From positions 1 to 64,000 of the forward strand of contig NZ_QJKI01000003.1 in the NCBI RefSeq assembly GCF_003201855.1: a stretch of 64,000 bases of DNA, written 5' to 3'. The position numbers and the translations under genes were made by a program. Positions within the stretch are counted from its first letter, which is position 1. Each line of letters begins with the position of its first letter. Below, piece after piece: positions 1-9,210 of the stretch. Below the pieces are notes generated by a model, which had not been told where the DNA came from, searched no databases, and was given only the letters and a program-made list of their open reading frames with translations. The DNA comes from Rivihabitans pingtungensis (GTDB taxonomy: Bacteria > Pseudomonadota > Gammaproteobacteria > Burkholderiales > Aquaspirillaceae).

Positions 1-137
1 ATGGCGGGCATGGTGATTTCCTCAGCGGGGTTGTGCTGTCCTGTATGCAGCGGCTGTGCCTATTATCTGTTCAGATCATGGTGACTGGCTACTAGCGCTG
101 CGCGCGGAATGTTGAGCGAGGCTGGCAGCAATGCTTA

Positions 138-249
138 GCGTCGCTCACCACACCCAGCGCAGCGCGCCTGGCGAGGCGTGCGGCCGCAGACAGTACAAGC
201 AGTACGGCAAGGCCGCGCAACGACGCCAGGCGGGTTTGGTGAGCGGCGC
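138..249 (+). mobile_element. Palindromic MITE-like element, copy A
   Basis: This 112-bp palindromic element has terminal inverted repeats GCGTCGCTCACCACACCC and, reading inward from the right end, GCGCCGCTCACCAAACCC. TTA flanks both sides (135-137 and 250-252) and looks like a 3-bp target duplication. The right TTA is the complement of the lldP stop codon, so the element begins directly after that gene. The inner arms are CCTGGC/GCCAGG and GCGGCC/GGCCGC. The stem pair that reads GACC/GGTC in other copies is GGCC/GGCC here, a compensatory change. Confidence 0.85.
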
Positions 250-1926
250 TTACTGCGGAATCATCCCCGTCAGGTAATACGCCTGCACATAGGTGATGAT
301 GCCCACCATGGTGGCAAACATCAGGCTGTGCTTGACGGTGAAGCGGAACAGGTCGGACTCCTTGCCCACCAGGCCCACAGCCGCGCAAGCCACGGCGATG
401 GATTGCGGCGAGATCATCTTGCCGGTCACGCCGCCCGTGGTGTTGGCCGCCACCAGCAAGGTGTCGGACACGCCAATCTGGTGCGCGGTGGTGGCTTGCA
501 GCGAGCAGAACAGCGCGTTGGACGAGGTGTCCGAACCGGTCAGGAACACGCCCAGCCAGCCCAGGAACGGCGAGAAGAACGGGAACAGCGCGCCGGTGCC
601 AGCCAGCACCAGGGCCAGGGTGGACGACAGGCCGGAGTAGTTGGCGACAAAGGCAAATGCCAGCACCATGCCAATCGAGTAGATCGGGCGCTTCAGCTCC
701 AGCACCACTTCCACAAAAGTGCGGGCAGCTTCGGCCGGCTTCATGCGCAGCAGGGCGATGGAAATCAGCGCGGCGATCAGGATGGCGGTGCCGGTGGCCG
801 ACAGGATGTCCAGCTTGTAGATCGCCTCGTAGGGCTTGGCGCTGGCCACGATCGGGGCGGCCTTGATCACCAGATTATGCAGGTGCGGCACTTCCCACTT
901 GAACACCAGGCCAGCCAGCGGGCCGCCCTTGTCGAACAGCATCTTGAACGGCTTCAGGCTCCACACCGTGACCATGGCGGTCAGGATGATGAACGGGGTC
1001 CAGGCCTTGAACACCTGGCCGCCGGTAAAGCCCAGCGCCGAACCGGCCTTGCCGCTGCGCGGCACGCAAATGCCCTTGGTGGTGCCGTCGTTGGCAAAGC
1101 GGAAGTTTTCTTTCGGGTGCCACACTTTCAGGAACACGGTCAGGCAGATCAGGCTGACCAGGGCCGAGGTGATGTCCGGCAGTTCCGGGCCAACATAGCT
1201 GGCGGTAAAGAACTGGGTCACGGCAAACGAACCGCCGGCCACCAGAATCGCCGGCCAGGTCTGACGGATGCCACGGAAACCGTCCATCATGAACACCAGC
1301 CAGAACGGCACGATCACCGACAGCAGCGGCAGTTGATGGCCAGCCATTTTGCCGATCAGGAACGGGTCAATGCTGGTCACCTTGCCGGCCACCAGAATGG
1401 GGATGCCCATGGCGCCAAACGCCACCGGGGCGGTGTTGGCGATCAGGCACAGGCCAGCGGCGTACAGCGGGTTGAAGCCCAGGCCGACCAGCAGCGCGGC
1501 GGTGATGGCCACCGGGGCGCCAAAACCGGCCGCGCCTTCCAGGAAGGCGCCGAACGAGAAGCCCACCAGCAGCATTTGCAGGCGTTGGTCTTCGGTAATC
1601 GACAACACCGAGGCGCGGATGATGTCAAATTGCCCGGTTTTGACCGTTACCTTGTATAGGAACACCGAGCAGACAATGATCCAGGCAATCGGCCACAGAC
1701 CGTACAAAAAGCCATAACCCGCGGCGGCAAACGCCATGTCCACCGGCATTTGATACACCAACACGGCAATCGCCAGGGCGATGGCCACGGTGATGGTGCC
1801 GGCCACATGGCCTTTCATGCGCAGCACCGCCAGCGCGATAAAGAAGAAAATGATCGGCAGCGAGGCCACCAGCGCCGACAGGCCCAGGCTGCCCAGCGGC
1901 GCGTAGATTTGCGTCCAGGTTTCCAT
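250..1926 (-). CDS. lldP: L-lactate permease LldP/LctP
   Basis: This 558-residue polytopic inner-membrane protein belongs to the lactate permease (LctP) family, which imports lactate and glycolate with protons. The N-terminal [20 protein letters not shown] and the internal run [20 protein letters not shown] are typical, and hydrophobic segments run along the whole length. The start at 1926 is chosen because GGAGGA lies about 10 bases upstream; an in-frame extension to 2085 has no membrane-protein character. It is the last gene of the lactate operon, about 400 bases downstream of dld, so it may also have its own promoter. A MITE copy begins immediately after its TAA stop. Confidence 0.93.
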   Translation of the reverse strand: METWTQIYAPLGSLGLSALVASLPIIFFFIALAVLRMKGHVAGTITVAIALAIAVLVYQMPVDMAFAAAGYGFLYGLWPIAWIIVCSVFLYKVTVKTGQFDIIRASVLSITEDQRLQMLLVGFSFGAFLEGAAGFGAPVAITAALLVGLGFNPLYAAGLCLIANTAPVAFGAMGIPILVAGKVTSIDPFLIGKMAGHQLPLLSVIVPFWLVFMMDGFRGIRQTWPAILVAGGSFAVTQFFTASYVGPELPDITSALVSLICLTVFLKVWHPKENFRFANDGTTKGICVPRSGKAGSALGFTGGQVFKAWTPFIILTAMVTVWSLKPFKMLFDKGGPLAGLVFKWEVPHLHNLVIKAAPIVASAKPYEAIYKLDILSATGTAILIAALISIALLRMKPAEAARTFVEVVLELKRPIYSIGMVLAFAFVANYSGLSSTLALVLAGTGALFPFFSPFLGWLGVFLTGSDTSSNALFCSLQATTAHQIGVSDTLLVAANTTGGVTGKMISPQSIAVACAAVGLVGKESDLFRFTVKHSLMFATMVGIITYVQAYYLTGMIPQ

Positions 1927-2323
1927 GAAACAATAGTCCTCCGCGCAGCCCCGAAATGGGGTTGCGACACGATGAAGTGAAGTGTCCGGCCGGGTGGGCC
2001 GAAGGAGTGCGCAAGGGCCGGCTTTGCCGTCGGTGACGGCGGGGCCAAGCCTGCATCCTCGTGCGTTGCCGGGGTCAGCGGGCAACGTCCGGGCCTGGGC
2101 GACAGCGGCTCAGGGTGGCTGAACCGGGCCGTCAGGCGCCTGGCGAGGCGGCGCTAGCGCAGCGGGGCGGTCGGTGTGGGCATGTTTTCTCCTCAGCGGG
2201 TTTGTGGGCCGGCTGGCTTGCGCCGTCGGTCTCTTTACGCGGCGCATCTTTTCCCTGAAGGGTTTGGGTGCGCCGCTTTTAATTCACGCGCCGCCTGGAC
2301 GGCGCGCAAGGTGTTGCAATATC
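1927..2323. other. Intergenic spacer between dld and lldP with a hairpin
   Basis: These 397 bases carry no convincing gene. At 2239-2276 arms GCGGCGCA and TGCGCCGC enclose a smaller CCCT/AGGG stem and are followed on the plus strand by TTTT, so this could be a terminator-like structure or an mRNA processing/stabilising hairpin between dld and lldP. I found no copy of the LldR palindrome here. The lldP ribosome-binding site is at the left edge. Confidence 0.5.
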
Positions 2324-5134
2324 TCAGGCCGGGTCGCTACAGGCGTCCAGCAGAGCTTCGATGCTTTGGTAATCCACGCCGGTGTGCGTGGTCAGGCCAA
2401 TCTGACAGGTGCGGCTCATCGACACGCCGTGCGCACAGCCGGCCGGCAGTTGCAGGCGCTTGAGGCTGTTGGCGTTCAGCTCAGGGGTGGTGAAGCCCTT
2501 GTCGCCGGCAAAGCCGCAACAGGCGATGTCCGGCACGCTCAGCTGCGTGGCGCAGCGGCGCGCCAGCGCGGTGAGCTTGCCGCCCACGCCCAGCTTGCTG
2601 GCGCTGCACGGCACATGCAGGGCCAACTGGTCGAGCTGACGGGTAAAGCTCAGCCGTGGGGCGATGAATTCACTCAAAAAGCTGGCGGCGTCGTACAGCT
2701 TGAGCCGGGCGTCCACCCGGCCTTCGCGCTGGGCGGTAATCAGCCGCTCGGCGCAGGGGCCGTTGTCGATGTACACCGGGATGCGGCCGTTGTCGCTGGC
2801 GGCCAGCAGCGCCTTGGCGGTCTGGCTGCTGGCCAGCTCGGCGGCGTCGGCAGCGTTTTTTGAGTCAAACGGCTGGCCGCAGCACAGCGCGTCCAGATTG
2901 TCCGGGTAGCGGGCGGCAAAGCCGGCCTTGGCAAACAGGCTCAGCGTGTGTTCGGCCACGCTGGCAGCGCCGTCGCGGCCTTCGGCCAGGGTGCGATTCA
3001 CGCAGCTGACGAAGTACACCACCGGCTCGCCCTGCGCCGACGGCGTGGGCAGGCGGCGGGCTGGGCCGGGCGCGCCCAGCGGCACGATGGGAATGGTTTT
3101 GAAGGTGTGATGCAGGCTGCGGTTCAGCGCTTGCACCGCCGGCTTGCCCAGCAGTTTTTGCGCGCTGGCGCGCACGCCCAAGCCCAGCCGCGCGCCAGCG
3201 GTGAGCAGACGCATATGGCCGGCCGCCCAGCGCGCCGCATCCGGGCGCGGGCTGGCGCCCTTGAGCTGCTTCATCAGCGTGCCGGTGTTGATGCCCACCG
3301 GGCAGCGGGTGGCGCACATGCCGGTGGCGGCGCAGGTGTCGATGCCCAGATAGCGATACTGGCTTTGGTGGCTGCTCAGCTCGGCCGGCGCTTCGCCGCT
3401 GCGCTGCAAATGGTTGATGCGCCGCCACAGCACAATGCGCTGGCGCGGGGTCAGGCTCAGACCGTTGGACGGGCAGGCCGGCTCGCAAAAGCCGCACTCG
3501 ATGCAGCGGTCCACCAGCGGGTCGGCCGCCGGCATGGCCTTGAGGTTTTCCAGGTGCAGCTGGTCGTTGTCGGTGATGATCACGTCCGGGTTGAGCACGC
3601 CGTGCGGATCGAACAGCTTTTTGATGTCGCGCATGATGGCGTAGGCGTCGCTGCCCCATTCCAGCTCGACAAACGGCGCCACATTGCGGCCGGTGCCGTG
3701 CTCGGCCTTGAGCGAGCCGCCAAACTCCACCGCCACCAGCTCGCTGACCGCGTCCATGAAGTCGTTGTAGCGTTTCACCTCGGCGCTGGAGTCAAAGCTC
3801 GGGGTGAACACAAAGTGCAGATTGCCTTCCAGCGCGTGGCCAAAAATCAGCGCCTCGTGGTACTGGTATTGGTCAAACAGCACGGTCAGCCGGCGCACGC
3901 CCTCAGCCAGGGCTTCCACCGGGAAGGCCACGTCCTCGATCACCACCGTGGTGCCGACCGGGCGCACCGCGCCCACCGCCGGGAACAGGCCCTTGCGCAC
4001 TGCCCAGTAGGTTTCACACACCTGGCTGTCAGTGGAGAAACCACTGTTCGCCGCCGGGGCAAAGCCAGCCACGCAGGCGTCGATTGCCGCCATTTGCTCG
4101 GCCAGCGCCTCGGCGCTGGGCGCACGGGTTTCGATCAGCAGCGCGGCGGCCGACGGGCCAATCTCGCCATATAAAAAGTCCGGTAGGCCAGCTTTGTTTT
4201 GCACGGCGCGAATGCCCCGGCTGTCGATCAGCTCGACGGCTTCTACCGGCGCATCGGCCTTCAGCGCGGTCACCGCGCGGCAGCACGGGTCCAGCTCGTC
4301 AAACAGCACCAGGCAAGACGCCTTGTGCGGGTAGTCGGGCACGGTGTCGAAGGTGATGCTGCTGATAAAGCCCAGCGTGCCTTCCGAGCCGATCATCACA
4401 TGGCTGAGCATGTCCACCGGGTCGGTGAAGTCCAGCAGGGCGTTGATGCCGTAGCCGGTGGTGTTTTTCAGCCGGTATTTGTGGCGGATTTTCTCGGCCA
4501 GCGCCGGGTTGCCGTGAATGCGCGCCGCCAGCGCCGACAGGCCATCCAGCAACGCAGCATGGCTGGCGCGAAACGCCGTCACGCTGGCGGCGTCGCCAGT
4601 GTCCAGCACCGTGCCGTCGGCCAGCATCACCCGCAGCGCCGACAGCGTGTGGTAGCTGTTTTGCGCGGTGCCGCAGCACATGCCCGAAGAATTATTGGCC
4701 GCCATGCCGCCAATCCGCGCGGTGGCGATCGAGGCCGGATCAGGGCCGATCTTGCGGCCCAGCGGGGCCAGGGTGTTGTTGGCGTGCTGGCCAATCACCC
4801 CCGGTTGCAGGCGAATGCGCGCGCCGCCGTCCAGCACTTCCTGGCTGGTCCAGCCGGCGCCCAGCGTCACCAGCACCGAATCAGTCACCGCCTGGCCAGA
4901 CAAGCTGGTGCCAGCAGCGCGGAAGGTCACCGCCACGCGGTGCTGGTGGGCCAGCGCCAGCAGGGCGGCGATTTCGCTTTCGCTGTTCACTTGGGCGACG
5001 ATCTTGGGCACTAGCCGGTAAAAGCTGGCGTCGGTGCCGTAGGCCAGGGTGCGGGTAGGGTCGGTGATCAGCCGCGCCGGGTCGATGTGGGCGGTCAGCT
5101 GGTCATAAAACGCCTGATATTGAGCGGGCAGCAT
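2324..5134 (-). CDS. dld: FAD/Fe-S D-lactate dehydrogenase (Dld-II type)
   Basis: This 936-residue flavoprotein is predicted to oxidise D-lactate to pyruvate and pass electrons to the quinone pool at the inner face of the membrane. The N-terminal half is a FAD-binding-4 domain (AAGTSLSGQA near residue 75, then a glycine-rich ARIGGMAANNSSGM segment) followed by a FAD-oxidase C domain with HGTGRNVAPFVE. Two 4Fe-4S motifs follow, CIECGFCEPACP and CAATGMCATRCP, and the C-terminal region has CCG motifs (LCCGQPFDS and CCGFAGDKG). This order matches the long Dld-II enzymes rather than the shorter E. coli Dld. It lies 9 bases after lutB in the lactate operon. Substrate stereochemistry is inferred from family and context. 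Confidence 0.88.
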   Translation of the reverse strand: MLPAQYQAFYDQLTAHIDPARLITDPTRTLAYGTDASFYRLVPKIVAQVNSESEIAALLALAHQHRVAVTFRAAGTSLSGQAVTDSVLVTLGAGWTSQEVLDGGARIRLQPGVIGQHANNTLAPLGRKIGPDPASIATARIGGMAANNSSGMCCGTAQNSYHTLSALRVMLADGTVLDTGDAASVTAFRASHAALLDGLSALAARIHGNPALAEKIRHKYRLKNTTGYGINALLDFTDPVDMLSHVMIGSEGTLGFISSITFDTVPDYPHKASCLVLFDELDPCCRAVTALKADAPVEAVELIDSRGIRAVQNKAGLPDFLYGEIGPSAAALLIETRAPSAEALAEQMAAIDACVAGFAPAANSGFSTDSQVCETYWAVRKGLFPAVGAVRPVGTTVVIEDVAFPVEALAEGVRRLTVLFDQYQYHEALIFGHALEGNLHFVFTPSFDSSAEVKRYNDFMDAVSELVAVEFGGSLKAEHGTGRNVAPFVELEWGSDAYAIMRDIKKLFDPHGVLNPDVIITDNDQLHLENLKAMPAADPLVDRCIECGFCEPACPSNGLSLTPRQRIVLWRRINHLQRSGEAPAELSSHQSQYRYLGIDTCAATGMCATRCPVGINTGTLMKQLKGASPRPDAARWAAGHMRLLTAGARLGLGVRASAQKLLGKPAVQALNRSLHHTFKTIPIVPLGAPGPARRLPTPSAQGEPVVYFVSCVNRTLAEGRDGAASVAEHTLSLFAKAGFAARYPDNLDALCCGQPFDSKNAADAAELASSQTAKALLAASDNGRIPVYIDNGPCAERLITAQREGRVDARLKLYDAASFLSEFIAPRLSFTRQLDQLALHVPCSASKLGVGGKLTALARRCATQLSVPDIACCGFAGDKGFTTPELNANSLKRLQLPAGCAHGVSMSRTCQIGLTTHTGVDYQSIEALLDACSDPA

Positions 5135-5143
5135 GCGGGCTCC

Positions 5144-6589
5144 TCAACGGGACGACTGGCGCTGGCGCACCAGTTCGTGCAGCGATTGCTTGGCCGGGGT
5201 CAGCGGCGTGCGGTGAACCGTCCAGCCCAGCTGGCGGCGCGGGGTGAACACACGCAGGCGGGTGGCCAGCCAGCTGAAGGCGCGGTACAGCGCCGGGCGG
5301 CTGTACACCGTGCGCCACAGCGACCACACCCGCGCCAGTTGCGGCGAATACGCCGCGCCTTGACCAGCCAACGGATGCGGGACTTTTTCTTCCGGGTCGC
5401 GCGCGGCTTCTTCGCGCAGGCGCATCAGCATTTCCGGGATGGGAATGCGCACCGGACACACTTCGCCGCAGGCCCCGCACAAGCTGGAGGCGGTGGGCAA
5501 ATCCTGGGTGTCGTTCAGGCCAAGCATATGCGGCGAGATGATCTTGCCAATCGGGCCGGGGTAGACCGTGCCGTAGGCGTGGCCGCCAATGCGGCTGTAC
5601 ACCGGGCAATGGTTCATGCAGGCGCCGCAGCGGATGCATTGCAGGGTTTTGCGCAGCTGTTCGTCGGCGTAGGCTTGCGAGCGGCCGTTGTCCAGCAGCA
5701 CCAGATGCACCTCGCGCGGGCCGTCTTTTTCGCCGGGCTGGCGCGGGCGCGAGATCATATTGAAATAGGTGGTGATGGCCTGGCCGGTGGCCGAGCGCGG
5801 CAGGATGGAATACAGCGGAATCACGTCGCTGAGTTTTTCCACCACTTTTTCAATGCCGGTGATGGCGATGTGCATGTCCGGCACGGTGGTGCACATGCGG
5901 CCATTGCCTTCGTTTTCCACCAGGCACAGCGTGCCGGTTTCCGCCACGGCAAAGTTCACCCCGGAAATCCCGACATCGGCCTTCAGATACATGCCGCGCA
6001 GGGCATTGCGGCCCAGCTGGATCAGCTCGTCCACGTCTTCGGTGTACGGCGCGGCCGGGATATTGTCGTGAAACAGCGTGGCGATTTGCGCCTTGGTTTT
6101 GTGAATCGCCGGCATGATGATGTGGCTGGGCTTTTCGCCCGCCAGCTGGACGATGTACTCGCCCATATCGCTTTCCACCGCCTGCACGCCGTGCGCTTCC
6201 AGATAGTGGTTCAGCTCGGTTTCTTCACTGACCATCGACTTGCCCTTGACCGCCAGCTTGCCGTTGCGGGCGGCGATCAGGCCATGGATGATGGCGTTGG
6301 CTTCTTCCGGGGTTTCCGCCCAATGCACTTTTACGCCATTGGCGGTGAGCTGGGCTTCCAGTTTTTCCAGCAACTGGGGCAGCTTGGCCAGGCAGCGCTG
6401 GCGCACGGTTTCGCCCAGGCTGCGCAGCGCTTCCAGCTCGTTGTGGTCGGGAAACTGCGCCGCGCGCTTGGCCATCAGGAAGTCCATCGCCCCGCGAAAG
6501 CTCTTGCGCAGGTGCGGGTCGTTCACCGCATCGTGGCTATTGGCCTTGAAGCTGCGCGCCGGGTGCACGGTAATCGGATGCGTGCTCAT
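5144..6589 (-). CDS. lutB: Lactate utilization iron-sulfur protein LutB/LldF
   Basis: This 481-residue protein is the ferredoxin-like subunit of the LutABC L-lactate oxidation complex. The N-terminal two thirds is a LUD domain. It is followed by two 4Fe-4S motifs, CIRCGACMNHCPVY and LCGACGEVCPVRIP, and a C-terminal LutB-specific domain. The start codon overlaps the lutC stop in an ATGA arrangement, showing tight translational coupling. Together with LutA and LutC it converts L-lactate to pyruvate, complementing the D-lactate enzyme encoded next. Confidence 0.94.
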   Translation of the reverse strand: MSTHPITVHPARSFKANSHDAVNDPHLRKSFRGAMDFLMAKRAAQFPDHNELEALRSLGETVRQRCLAKLPQLLEKLEAQLTANGVKVHWAETPEEANAIIHGLIAARNGKLAVKGKSMVSEETELNHYLEAHGVQAVESDMGEYIVQLAGEKPSHIIMPAIHKTKAQIATLFHDNIPAAPYTEDVDELIQLGRNALRGMYLKADVGISGVNFAVAETGTLCLVENEGNGRMCTTVPDMHIAITGIEKVVEKLSDVIPLYSILPRSATGQAITTYFNMISRPRQPGEKDGPREVHLVLLDNGRSQAYADEQLRKTLQCIRCGACMNHCPVYSRIGGHAYGTVYPGPIGKIISPHMLGLNDTQDLPTASSLCGACGEVCPVRIPIPEMLMRLREEAARDPEEKVPHPLAGQGAAYSPQLARVWSLWRTVYSRPALYRAFSWLATRLRVFTPRRQLGWTVHRTPLTPAKQSLHELVRQRQSSR

Positions 6590-7290
6590 TGGGCGGCCTC
6601 CAGTTCGGCAAGGTCGATGTCGTCCGGCACGATGGCCAGCACAATCAGTTCACGCGGGCCATGCGCGCCGTAGGCCAGCGTTTGCTGGATGTCGGCGGTT
6701 TTGGACGGCCCGGAAATCAGCAGGCTGTTGGTCGGCAGGCCGTTGGCCCAGCCTTCCGTGCTGACGGCTTGATAAAAGTTTTCGTACAGGCGGCTGGCGT
6801 CAAACAGGGCGATGTGCACCGGCGGCACCAGGCTCATGGCGCGCGGCTCGTCGGCGTCTGGCCAGACAATCAGCGTGCCGGTTTCGGCAATGCCGGCGCG
6901 GGTGGTGGTGAAGGCGGCGTCCACATCATGAAACAGCTCGGCTTTCCAGTCGTCGATGGGCCGGTCGTAGCTTTTCAGTTGCGGCGGCGTGGCCAGGCCT
7001 TGCAGCGCCTGGGCGGCGCGCGCGCCGTGGGCGGTGTTGGGGGCCAGCAGCACATGACGCCAGCCAGCCTGGGCGGCGCGGGCGGCCAGCGCCTGCGGCC
7101 AGCTGTCGGCGCGGGTGTAGATCACCTCGGTGTGCACCGCGCGCATCATGTGGCTAAAGTGCGCCAGTCGCGCCGGCAGCGCGTGTTGCAGGGTGTGGCG
7201 GGCGTAGTAGCCGGCCACATCGGGCTCGACTGGGGTTTGCGCCGGGGCGGCGGCGCGCAGCTTGCCCAGAATGCGGTCGCGCGCGCTCAT
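6586..7290 (-). CDS. lutC: Lactate utilization protein LutC/LldG
   Basis: This 234-residue LUD-domain protein is the third component of the LutABC lactate-oxidising complex. MSARDRILGKLRAA at the N terminus and the C-terminal GPSKTADIQQTLAYGAHGP are family hallmarks. The start at 7290 is preferred over a longer in-frame extension because it forms an ATGA overlap with lutA and gives the usual LutC length. Its own stop overlaps the lutB start in the same way. Confidence 0.92.
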   Translation of the reverse strand: MSARDRILGKLRAAAPAQTPVEPDVAGYYARHTLQHALPARLAHFSHMMRAVHTEVIYTRADSWPQALAARAAQAGWRHVLLAPNTAHGARAAQALQGLATPPQLKSYDRPIDDWKAELFHDVDAAFTTTRAGIAETGTLIVWPDADEPRAMSLVPPVHIALFDASRLYENFYQAVSTEGWANGLPTNSLLISGPSKTADIQQTLAYGAHGPRELIVLAIVPDDIDLAELEAAQ

Positions 7291-8048
7291 GCCTTGCCTC
7301 CGGTGCGCTCCAGCAGAAAACTGGCCAGATGCTTGCCGCGAAAGGCTTTGCCATCGTGGGCCAGCTTGCCGTTGATATTCAATAAACAGCCGCCGTCGGC
7401 GGTGACGAACTCCACCGCGCCGCTGTCTTGCAGCGCCGCGCTCTTGTCGCTGACCATCGCCCCGGAAATATCCGGGTGGCGCAGCGAAAACACCCCGCCA
7501 AAGCCACAGCATTCGGATTCGTGGTCGTGCACCACGCGCTCGACCTGGGCCAGCTGATCCACCAGCGCCCAGCCGTGCACATGGGTGTTCATCTCGCGCC
7601 GCGCCGAACACGAGGTATGCACCGCCACCTTGGTGGGCTTGCCCTGGTCGCGCAGTTCAATGCGCAGCACGTTCAGCAGAAAATCGGCAAATTCCACCAC
7701 CCGACCAGCCACGGCACAGGCGCGCGCCTCGTCGGCGTCGCCGGCAAACAGCGTCGGCCAGTGGTGCTTGATCATGCCGCCACACGAACCGGACGGCACC
7801 ACAATCGGCCACGGCTGATCAAACAGCCCCAGCTGGCTGCGCGCCACCTCGCGCGCTTCGCCGGGCTGGCCGCTGGTGAAGGCGGGTTGGCCACAGCAGC
7901 TTTGCGCCTGCGGAAAATGCACGCGCACGCCTTCACGCTCCAACAGCGTCATGGCGTCCAGCCCGGCTTCGGGCAAGAACAAATCAAGCAAACAGGTGCC
8001 AAAAAAATACACATCGCCGGGGCGGGCGGGCGCGGGGGTGGCGTGCAT
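7287..8048 (-). CDS. lutA: Lactate utilization protein LutA/LldE
   Basis: This 253-residue protein has two CCG-type cysteine-rich domains (SCCGQPAF in the first half, ECCGFGGVF in the second), the typical make-up of LutA/LldE, which supplies Fe-S or heterodisulfide-reductase-like chemistry to the lactate oxidase complex. It is the first gene of the lactate operon. GGGAG precedes the ATG, and a palindromic LldR-type site lies 22 bases upstream, so expression probably responds to lactate through LldR. Confidence 0.93.
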   Translation of the reverse strand: MHATPAPARPGDVYFFGTCLLDLFLPEAGLDAMTLLEREGVRVHFPQAQSCCGQPAFTSGQPGEAREVARSQLGLFDQPWPIVVPSGSCGGMIKHHWPTLFAGDADEARACAVAGRVVEFADFLLNVLRIELRDQGKPTKVAVHTSCSARREMNTHVHGWALVDQLAQVERVVHDHESECCGFGGVFSLRHPDISGAMVSDKSAALQDSGAVEFVTADGGCLLNINGKLAHDGKAFRGKHLASFLLERTGGKA

Positions 8049-8069
8049 GGGTTGTCTCCCTCTTGGTCA

Positions 8070-8084
8070 ATTGGTAAGACCAAT
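8070..8084. promoter_or_regulatory. LldR-type operator 1
   Basis: ATTGGTAAGACCAAT is an interrupted palindrome with perfect 6-base arms. It matches the ATTGGT-N3-ACCAAT sites known for LldR/PdhR-class GntR regulators. It lies directly upstream of lutA. Confidence 0.85.
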
Positions 8085-8176
8085 ATTTTTCGTGTTCAGT
8101 GAATGTAAAATCAAAGACTTCCGTTGTCAACGAAGTTTAATTTAAACCCTTTTCTAGGTGAAGGTAAGGGCGTATC

Positions 8177-8191
8177 ATTGGTAAGACCAAT
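8177..8191. promoter_or_regulatory. LldR-type operator 2
   Basis: This is an identical 15-base copy of ATTGGTAAGACCAAT, 107 bases from operator 1 centre to centre and 150 bases before lldR. Paired distant operators of this kind are used by E. coli LldR, which is thought to loop DNA. The spacer between the two sites is AT-rich and should hold the lutA promoter. Confidence 0.85.
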
Positions 8192-8341
8192 AACTTCTTT
8201 TGCGCGCCACCGCTGTGCGCTCTTGATGATTTCAGGGAAAAAACCTGGAATATTCGAACAAAAACGAAAAAACAGCGTTCGTTTTGCGTTTATCCCCCGG
8301 TTTTGGCGCAAAACGAAAATCTGTTGCAAGGAGAAGACGAC

Positions 8342-9124
8342 ATGCCCACGCCCAGAATGCCTGTTCAACGCGTCAATGTGCCCAAGCTGTCCGACGCCAT
8401 CATGCACCAGCTGGAAAGCATGATTCTGGAAGGCTCGCTCAAACCCGGCGACCGCCTGCCGCCCGAGCGCCAGCTGGCCGAACAACTGGGCGTGTCGCGC
8501 CCCTCGCTGCGCGAAGCCATCCAGCGCCTGGCCGCACGCGGCATGCTGGTCAGCCGCCAGGGCGGCGGCACCTATGTCACTGATCAACTGGCTGCGGCGT
8601 TTTCTGACCCCTGGCAGCAACTGCTGGTGGAGCACCCCAACTTGCACCGCGATGTGCTGGAGTTTCGCCGCACGCTGGAAGGCGCCATGGCCGAATGCGC
8701 CGCGCGCCGCGCCACCGAACCCGACCGCGAACGCCTGGCGGCGCTGATGGACGAGCTGGAAGTCGCCTACGCCGGCCACGACCTGCTGACGCTGTCGCGC
8801 ATGGATGTGGCGTTTCACCAGGCCATCGCCGACGCCGCGCACAATGTGCTGTTCGCCCACCTGTCGTCCAGCCTGCTGTCAATGCTGAAAACCCATGTGC
8901 GCGACAATATCGCCAATCTGTTTGACGTCGCCCCGGTGTCAGGCCAGCTCCTGGCCCAGCACCGCGCCATCTGGCAGGCCATCCACGAACGCAACCCGCA
9001 AGCCGCCCGCGCCGCCGCCGAAGCACATATTGATTTTGTCGATCAGACGCTGAACGTGATCCGGGTGGAGCACGAACGCGAAGAACGCGCCATGCGCCGG
9101 GCGCAGGCGGTGGAGAAAGGGTAA
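8342..9124 (+). CDS. lldR: GntR/FadR-family lactate-responsive regulator LldR
   Basis: This 260-residue regulator has an N-terminal winged helix-turn-helix (GDRLPPERQLAEQLGVSRPSLREAIQRL, about residues 35-62) and a C-terminal all-helical FCD effector domain with metal-coordinating His positions (SRMDVAFHQAIADAAHN). It is divergent from the lactate operon, and two LldR palindromes lie between them. The ATG at 8342 has AAGGAG upstream; an in-frame start 39 bases earlier lacks one. It likely represses lutACB-dld-lldP and itself until lactate binds. PdhR is the nearest alternative name, but context favours LldR. Confidence 0.9.
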   Translation: MPTPRMPVQRVNVPKLSDAIMHQLESMILEGSLKPGDRLPPERQLAEQLGVSRPSLREAIQRLAARGMLVSRQGGGTYVTDQLAAAFSDPWQQLLVEHPNLHRDVLEFRRTLEGAMAECAARRATEPDRERLAALMDELEVAYAGHDLLTLSRMDVAFHQAIADAAHNVLFAHLSSSLLSMLKTHVRDNIANLFDVAPVSGQLLAQHRAIWQAIHERNPQAARAAAEAHIDFVDQTLNVIRVEHEREERAMRRAQAVEKG

Positions 9125-9210
9125 GACCAAATGCAAGCCACCACACATAAACCAAGCCAAAGGCATGTTGCCGCGCCGCGCCAGCTCATCCACAGGGACA
9201 GTTCACGCTG

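Noticed and set aside
178..1659. A 493-codon open frame on the plus strand opposite lldP.
   Set aside because: It mirrors the permease gene, begins inside a MITE copy and is low-complexity His/Gln/Arg-rich.
9120..9134. GGGTAAGACCAAATGC after lldR, like half of an LldR site.
   Set aside because: Only one arm (ACCAA) is present and it lies after the gene, so chance similarity is likely.
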